64,000 nucleotides of DNA, from NCBI GenBank assembly GCA_017979445.1, contig CM030710.1, positions 15,486,248 through 15,550,247 of the forward strand, read 5' to 3'. The translations under genes were made by a program, and so were the position numbers. Each line of letters begins with the position of its first letter. Within the stretch, counting starts at the first letter, position 1. This DNA is from Akebia trifoliata (taxonomy: Eukaryota; Streptophyta; Magnoliopsida; Ranunculales; Lardizabalaceae). A model generated the notes under the pieces. It did no database searches and was not told the origin of the DNA. It was given only the letters and a program-made list of their open reading frames with translations. Below, in pieces: positions 57,612 to 64,000 of the stretch.

Positions 57612-58138
57612 TGTTGTTGAGTTTGGATGAGCTATTATTACTACTTCATCAACTCTACCATCATAAATTCTAAAGATGACTGTTGTTGACTAGGTGAATT
57701 GTAATTGGACATGAAATTTAGAATTATAACTCTACATTCAATAGATTGTCGTGATTGATGCGGTATTTGTGGAACAATGACTTGATTTATAGAAGGACCA
57801 ACTTCTTTAAGATAGCTTCTATTGTAACCTAGCAGACTACTAGATTGAATAGCTTCGTTTTGTTTGTACGAAAAATTCAAATGGAACTTATTATCTGGAT
57901 GATACATTTGGTTATAAGAATTCTTAATGGGTTTCCTAAAAGCACTATAGCCATTAATAACATTGGCTTATTTGACATTAATATATGAAAAGTTGGGATA
58001 GCATTCAATCAAATGGTCATTGCAATCGCACAAAACACATAAAGAAGTTTGCTTGACTGAAACTTGTCAAATTGAGCGAGAATCATAGTGAGGGTTGGAT
58101 GTTGAGATGTTGAAAGTATCTAGCTTATTTGTAAGATT
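57612..58138 (-). pseudogene. gag fragment with zinc knuckle of element D
   Basis: Minus strand: the Cys-rich CVLCDCNDHLIECYPNF (a CCHC-type knuckle), then YNQMYHPDNKFHLNFSYKQN and NEAIQSSSLLGYNRSYL. Cut at 58138 by the LTR of element G. The N-terminal capsid part lies beyond the window. Confidence 0.7.
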
Positions 58139-59342
58139 TGTAGACACCCCATTTTTGCGTCCGCCTAACTTGGTGATCCGTCACCCGGTTGCTGTGGATT
58201 CCTCATGATGAGCATAAAGAACTCGAAAGCTTGAGAGAAGCATCCTTCTAATTCCTTTTTTTTTCTTCTAATTTTATGCCTTTCTTTCTCCTTGCCACGC
58301 GACATAGAATTACGCACGCTTAGGATCGCTACATCATACACTAAACTTAGCAAGCATGTACGCTTAGGTTCGCTACACATTTGGACAACTTAGAGACCTC
58401 GCTATGCTAGAAAAACCTGACCTCGAGACTTAGAAATAATTACGTTACAATTGAAAGAAACTTCACGCCAAAATTTACCCAAATGGACAAAAAAAAAAAA
58501 AACGGACGAAAATACCCCTTATGAATTTCGGACCTCCGAAAAGTCTTGAAAGTACATTCATGGTACTCAGAATGGGATTTCGAGTCTAACAAGGCCCAAA
58601 CCGATGAAATCAGAGAAATTTATGAAAAAATTGAAAAATGACCAAAATGCCCCTCGACCTCCAAACCCAACTTAGAGATCTCGATCCTTAGGAAAATATA
58701 ATAAGAATTAAAATCAAATTAAAATTAAACAATTAAAAATTAAAATTTAATTTAAAATTAAACAATTAAAATTTAATCCAAAATTAAAAAAATTAAAACT
58801 TAAAATTAAACAATTAAAATCTAATTCAAAATTAAAAAAAAATTAAAACTTAAAATTTAATTCAAATTTAAACAATTAAAAACTTTAAACTAAAATTTAA
58901 TCAACCCATCAACATAAATAAGAATCCAAGCAATCGATAATATTTAAATCAAATTGACCAATCAACATGCAAATTAAAAGCGATCAACCAACCTAAAAAT
59001 AAAATCGACTAATCAACCAATCAACTTGAAATTAAAATCCAAATCAACCAATCAACGTTCAAATTGAAATTAAAACAAACTAGCCAACGAATCAATCCAA
59101 CCGATAAACTTAAACTAAAAACCTATGCGATGCGTGGGATCACCTTCTCTATGAAGCCCAAAAAAGATTAGAAGTAAAATCTCTACCTTCCTAGGTTCGG
59201 TCAACAAAGTTAGAAAGAGTAAAAAATCAAATCAAATCAAATAAAAAAAAAAAGAAGAAACAAATAAAAAAGCAAGCAAAAGAAAACATAAAAAAGGAAT
59301 GAAAGAGAAAGATTAGAGGAATAAAAAATTAGGAACAATGGT

Positions 59343-59352
59343 CTATAAATGG
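59343..59352 (+). promoter_or_regulatory. TATA box of G unit 1
   Basis: CTATAAATGG, about 1.2 kb into the unit and about 1 kb upstream of the conserved splice-donor block. The homologous position in unit 2 reads TTTATATAAAGG (62935-62946). Confidence 0.5.
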
Positions 59353-60454
59353 AACCATACGTCCTTTCGAGAGGGGGACTTTTCTTTTGGGAAAAAAAGG
59401 AGAAGCTGATGTTCTTTTTTGGAGGAGACAATAGAACAGCAAGAGAGAAAGGAGAAAACGAAGATAAAAAGAAGAAGGAACAATTAAAAAAAAAAAATAA
59501 GACTGACCTTCATCAACATCTCCTCTCCAATTCCCTTTGCTGCAACACTCCCTAGTGCACTCACGGTCTGCCCAGCCAAATCCTCAATCTCAGCGCCTCC
59601 CCTTCCTAACTCTCCATCTCCCTTCTACTCAACCTCTGCAACAGCCCCTATCTCTCACTTCTCTCACTCACGCCCTCTTGGACAGCAATCAGAAAGGAAG
59701 AAGAAAGGAACCGGGAGGAAGAAGAAGAAGAAAAGACAGCCCACCGCTGCCCTCATCACCCTCTGTCAATCATCTTTCTTCACCATTGGTAGCAGCCATC
59801 ATCACCATTAAAACCACCCCCCTACCTTACGTTCTACTCTTCGTTTTAGCCCTTCTTCCTCACGTCCTTGCTACCCAACCATTAGAAGTTCTCTCCATTG
59901 TTTCTACTGCACTAACACCTTCACCATTACAGTCCCTACAGCAGCAACGTTGCCACCATTCATTCATCCTTCCTCCTTTCACAGAGCACCCTCTCAGCCT
60001 CTACTCTCCTAGAATTATCCTATCAACCGTCTTCATCCTTGCCACTCTTACCCAGTCATAGAAACTCTCCCATCATTACTTCCTTCTCTTTTTACTACCT
60101 CTGTCAACACCATTACACAACACCCCAACGTCTTCTTCCACTCCATCTTCTATTAATATCTGTGGCCATCAACTTCGTACAACCATGCATTCAAAGGTCG
60201 AATGAATTGCACATTATTCTAAGGAGAACCCATAGCAGTCCCAACTATCGTCCATCACAACCTCATCTTGAATTCTTTGGCATCTCACGATATTTCAAGG
60301 CTTTTGAAGGGATCCAAGCATCCAACGTTATTCGATTGAAGGTAAGTTTTTTATTTATTCTTAATTTCATAGTTTTTTTATTTATTATTAAATCGACTCA
60401 CTGTTTTTTTTTTATTGATGGGCATAGAAGTTTAATATCGATTTTTGAATAATG

Positions 60455-60960
60455 TGCATGTGAGTCAACTCACTGATTTATATGTGTGGGATTTTCTAAA
60501 ATCTTTTTTTTTTAATAAAGTTGCCACGTGAGTCAACTCACTGATTTGTAGGTGTGGGAGTTTCAAAAATCATTTTTTTTAATAAAGTTGCCACATTGAG
60601 TTAACCCACTGATTTCTATATACATTGGAATTTGAAATTTTGAGCTTTTAATAAAGTTGTCACGTGAGTCAACTCACTTATTTGTATGTGTGTGGAAATT
60701 TCAAAAATCATTTTGTTCAATAAAGTTGTCATGTGAGTCGACCCACTGATTTGCATGTGCATTGGAATTTCAAAATTGATTTTTAATAAAGTTGCCACGT
60801 GAGTTAACTCACTGATTTCTATGTACATTAGAATTTCAAAATCAATTTTTTTTAATAAAACGAGTCAAGTTAACTCACTGATTTGGGGTGTGCATTGAGG
60901 GTTTTAAAGCCGGATTTTGTTTATACAAAAGGATTTGAATTAACTCATTGATCTTGTGGA
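60455..60960. repeat. About 67-bp tandem repeats with palindromic GTGAGTYAACTCAC
   Basis: Seven or eight units of about 67 bp. Each carries the near-palindrome GTGAGT-CA/TA-ACTCAC followed by TGATTT, then TGTGTGGRATTTCAAAA and TTTTAATAAAGTTGCCA. Three units join CACGTG (G-box) to TGAGT at 60525-60530, 60661-60666 and 60796-60801. The array lies in the G LTR downstream of the splice-donor-like site. A second array starts at the window end (63990). Confidence 0.8.
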
Positions 60961-61867
60961 CATAGGATTATGCGAAATACGAAGAATTCACGTGAAAAAA
61001 AATAGATTTTTGGAAATTCACAATTTGTTAATTTTGGGGATTTATAGGTTTTTCATTATTTGGTGATTTTTCTAAAATCATGATTTTCTATTTTTGGAAA
61101 ATTAATGTTTGCAAATTTCTAATTTGGGAAGCCCAATAATGATAATTCTCTAATTTGGAAAATCTTTTAGCAAATTTCTAATTTGGGACTCTCATATTTG
61201 TAAATTTCTATTTCGAGAAGATTATTTTTCTAAGTTTCCAATTTGGTAGCTTCTCATACTTTTATAATCTCCCAATTTAGGTAATTTCTAATTTTTAGTT
61301 TAGAAATTTCATAAATTCCCAAATTAGAAGTTTCATATTCCCAATTTTTTATTTTAGAAAGTTTTCACAAATTCCTATTTTAGTCGATTTGGAAAATCTT
61401 CACATATTTGGATTTGTAATTGAAATGGTGCCACGTGGACTTTGAAGCATAGACCGGAATTAAGGCTTTTTCAAATATTTCCATCTTTATGCGAAATTCG
61501 AGAAATTATATGATATTTGGGGAATATTAGCCTTGAGATTTGTTTAGCAAATGCGATATAATTTGATGATGATAGTGATGATGATTGGACCATAATCTTG
61601 ACTTTAGTCTTTACCCGTTGACTGTAGGATAGTTTGAACCGTAGTAGGGACCGATCATCCTGATCGGGCGGGTTAGGTGCCTAACACCTTCCGAAACCCG
61701 TAATCTGACCCCTTATCCATTTTCTGATCCGTGGACCGACCCGATCCATTTCGGAGTCATTTATGGTTCCTAGACCTAAACTAGGTGGCGACTCCTTACC
61801 TTTCAAAATCCCCAATTTACCAATCGGACCCCTACCCACAATTTGGTGGAAAACGGGTCATAAAATG

Positions 61868-64000
61868 ACTTGGCGATCCATCACCCGGTTGCTGTGGATT
61901 CCTAATGATGAGCGCAAAGAACTCGAAAGTTTATGAGAAGTCTCCTTCCAATTCCTTCTGCCTTCTAATTTTATTCCATTCTTTCTCTTTGCCACGCGAC
62001 ATAGAATTACGCACGCTTAGGATCGCTACACCATACACTCAACTTAGCAAGCACGTACGCTTAGGCTCGCTATACATTAGAACAACTTAGAGACCTCGTT
62101 ATGCTAGGAAAACATGATCTCGAGACTTAGAAATAATCACGTTGCGATTGAAAGAAACTTCACGCCAAAATTCACCCAAATGGACAAAAATTGAAAAAAT
62201 GATGAAAATACCCCTTATGAATTTCGGACCTCCGAAAGTCTCGAAAGTACTTTCATTGTACTCAGAATAGGATTTCGAGTCTAACGAGACCCAAATCGAT
62301 GAAATTAGAGAAATTTAGGAAAAAATTGAAAAATGACCAAAATGCCCCGCAACCTCCAAACCCAACTTAGAGATCTAGATCCTTAGGAAAATATAATAAA
62401 AATTAAAATCAAATTAAAATTAAACAATTAAAACTTAAAATTTAATTTAAAATTAAATAATTAAAATCGGATTCCAAATTTAAACAATTAATTTGAAAAT
62501 TTTAAACCAAAATTTAATCAACCCATCAACATAAATAAAAATCCAAGCAATCGATAATATTGAAATCAAGCTCCAATTAACCAATCCGAATTAAAATCTT
62601 AATTTAATCAACCAATCAAGATCGAAAAGTGAAACACAATTAATCTATCAAATTAAAATCAAATCAAAATAAAAAATTGTAACCCAAACCATCAACCAAA
62701 ATTAAAAATCGAAATTTAAACGATAATAATCTACCAATGGGCCACGTGTTGTGAAGCGTGGGATCATGGTCCCATTCTTTCTAAGCTTTAAAAGAGAGAT
62801 ATTCTTTCTATTGGTTCGGTTAAAGAAAGAAGCAAATAAAATAAAAAAATAAAATAAAATAAAATAAATTAAATACAAGCATCAAAAAAGGAAAGAGAGA
62901 GAAAGAATTGAAAAATAAAGAATAGAAACTTATCTTTATATAAAGGCCATGTTCTCTAAAGAAAGGAGGAGTTTTTTTTTGGGGGAAGACAAACTAAAAG
63001 AAAAGGCTGGCATTCTCTTAAAAGAAAAGAAGAGAAGCCTGACGTTTTGGACATCAAGGAAAGAGAAACAAAGAAGAAGAAGTAAAGAAGAGGACCAACT
63101 TTTGTTCTATCACAGTCTTCTTCTTCGTCTCTTCCTCCAACGGGCACAGTCACCATCCCTCTTCGTCACCATCTTCAGTCTCTTGCAGCTATCCATCTCC
63201 TTCTCCCTTGCTGTCCCATCTTCTTCTCCCTTATTTTCCTATCTTCTTCTCCATTAAAACCAGCAACCTCATCGTCCATTGCAAACTCCCTTGCTGTCCC
63301 ATCTTCTTCTTCATTGAATCTGCAACCTCACCGTCCATAACAGCCCCTCCAACGATCCATCTTTTTACTATCTCTAACACCCCAATCCCCTCCATTGTCC
63401 CTGTTGCACCAACGCCTTCACCATTATAGCACTTATAGCAGCCACCTCGTCGTCATCTCTCTCACAACAACAGTTGCTCCAACGCTCCACCATTACAGCC
63501 CTCTCCAACAACCTTGCTATACCGACGCCCCCTCCATCATAGCCTCTACCTCGCGTTCAGCCATCATCCATAATCGCACAGCCTCTACCTCGCGCAGCCA
63601 TCATCACCATTAACACCACCCCTCTTATCTGTCCTCTCCTCTTCAATAGCACCATTACAACATTCTTTTCTTATCTCCAACCTTCTGTTAGCAGCCACAA
63701 ATACCACTCTAAGCTCTCTCTCTTGCACCTACATTCCTGAACCTTCTCTTTTTTCTGGACAGCAGACGAAAAGAAGGGAATAAAAACACTGATTTTTCAA
63801 CCTCTTCTTGGATTCCTTGGCGTCTCACGATATTTCGAGGCTTTTGAAGGATCCGAGCATCCAACGCTATTCGATTGAAGGTAAGTTTTCTATTTATTCT
63901 CAATTTCATATTTTTTTATTTATTATTAAATCGACTCGCTTTTTTTTATTGGTGTGCATAGAAGTTTAATATCGATTTTTGAATAATATGCACGTGAGCC
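61868..64000 (+). repeat. LTR-like unit 2 of element G, incomplete
   Basis: A direct, diverged copy of unit 1 starting at ACTTGGCGATCCATCACCC (unit 1: ACTTGGTGATCCGTCACCC at 58168). Collinear through the TATA box, the C-rich leader, the block around CGTCTCACGATATTTC and the donor GAAGGTAAGT at about 63880. It is then cut by the window end. The C-rich parts (63100-63700) differ strongly in length and order from unit 1. Confidence 0.7.

Larger units (their letters stand above)
45723..58138 (-). mobile_element. Athila-like Ty3/gypsy element D, minus strand, incomplete in the window
   Basis: Reading leftward from 58138: gag with zinc knuckle, protease, reverse transcriptase, RNase H, integrase, env-like ORF, 3' region and 3' LTR. 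This is the full Athila gene order. All coding parts carry stops. It is interrupted by a short solo LTR (57305-57611), solo LTR H (51543-54533) and, at 58139, by Tat element G, so its 5' LTR lies beyond 64000. D is inserted in copia E. D retains the integrase C-terminus and env-like region that A has lost. Confidence 0.85.
58139..61867 (+). repeat. LTR-like unit 1 of element G (about 3.7 kb)
   Basis: Begins TGTAGACACC. TATA box CTATAAATGG at 59343-59352. A C-rich, low-complexity transcribed-leader-like part lies at 59500-60230, and a splice-donor-like GAAGGTAAGT at about 60338. A tandem array follows at 60455-60960, then an AT-rich degenerate stretch of AATTTCTAATTTGGG-type repeats (61020-61400). 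The end contains the conserved Tat block GCCTAACACCTTCC...AACTAGGTGGCGACTCC (61678-61797), as in B. Confidence 0.7.
58139..64000 (+). mobile_element. Tat/Ogre-type element G, running off the window
   Basis: It starts at a clear LTR 5' end, TGTAGACACCCCATTTTTGC, the same as element B, directly abutting D's gag. It shows two successive LTR-like units: 58139 to about 61867 and about 61868 to the window end. The second lacks the first about 30 bp. No PBS or coding region is reached, so whether this is a whole element with tandem LTRs or two overlapping insertions cannot be decided here. Confidence 0.7.

Noticed and set aside
59537..60452. ORFs of 174 and 137 codons rich in Ser, Pro and Leu in the G LTR
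   Set aside because: C-rich low-complexity leader. The homologous part of unit 2 does not keep the reading frames or even the order of segments.
1..64000. CRISPR arrays, bacterial operons, rRNA genes
   Set aside because: The tandem arrays here have no unique spacers between conserved repeats, and all coding remains are of plant retrotransposon or plant gene type.

Overview
The window is nuclear DNA of a flowering plant, probably a eudicot. It is AT-rich, it carries plant lineages of LTR retrotransposons (Ty3/gypsy Athila, Tat/Ogre and Tekay/Del types, and Ty1/copia), a plant CACTA DNA transposon, and broken pieces of plant genes (plasma-membrane H+-ATPase, AtPK/S6K-type AGC kinase, Lunapark, CYP78A cytochrome P450). 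I cannot name the species. I see no intact host gene, no tRNA or rRNA gene and no CRISPR array. Almost everything can be read as a nest of transposable elements.

Left half (1844-28181): two CACTA-type termini in inverted orientation (CACTACAA...TTGTAGTG), flanked by the same 3-bp sequence AAA, enclose about 26.3 kb. The parts that are not retrotransposon (1844-7184 and 26326-28181) hold short exon-like gene pieces, three of which I recognise: S6K C-terminus, a scrambled H+-ATPase piece and a Lunapark exon. This fits a gene-fragment-carrying (Pack-type) CACTA element. Inside it sits a complete Athila-like element A (7185-26325; TSD TGTAA; LTRs about 1.19 kb; tRNA-Asp primer site). Inside A's gag sits a Tat/Ogre-like element B (8760-20619), whose 5' LTR has lost its first about 172 bp together with most of A's gag. 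B carries a broken 5' half of a CYP78A gene, decayed integrase, and two arrays of hairpin-forming tandem repeats just upstream of its 3' LTR.

Middle (28182-45722): a decayed plus-strand copia element J (about 28335-31230), a (TA)n(GA)n microsatellite, a minus-strand gypsy scrap, and unassigned AT-rich sequence. A minus-strand copia element E is split at 34797 by a complete, young-looking Tekay-like element C (34798-45226; TSD GACAC). C's 1570-codon gag-pol frame is broken only by two TAG codons.

Right (45723-64000): a minus-strand Athila-like element D is inserted in E. It keeps recognisable env-like, integrase, RT and protease/gag regions, all decayed. D is itself interrupted by a 2991-bp solo LTR H (TSD GATCA/GATTA), by a 307-bp solo LTR (TSD TGTTG), and by a Tat-type element G that starts at 58139 and runs out of the window. 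G shows two tandem, diverged LTR-like units. The inferred order of events is E, then D, then H, the short LTR and G; C entered E separately; and CACTA, then A, then B.
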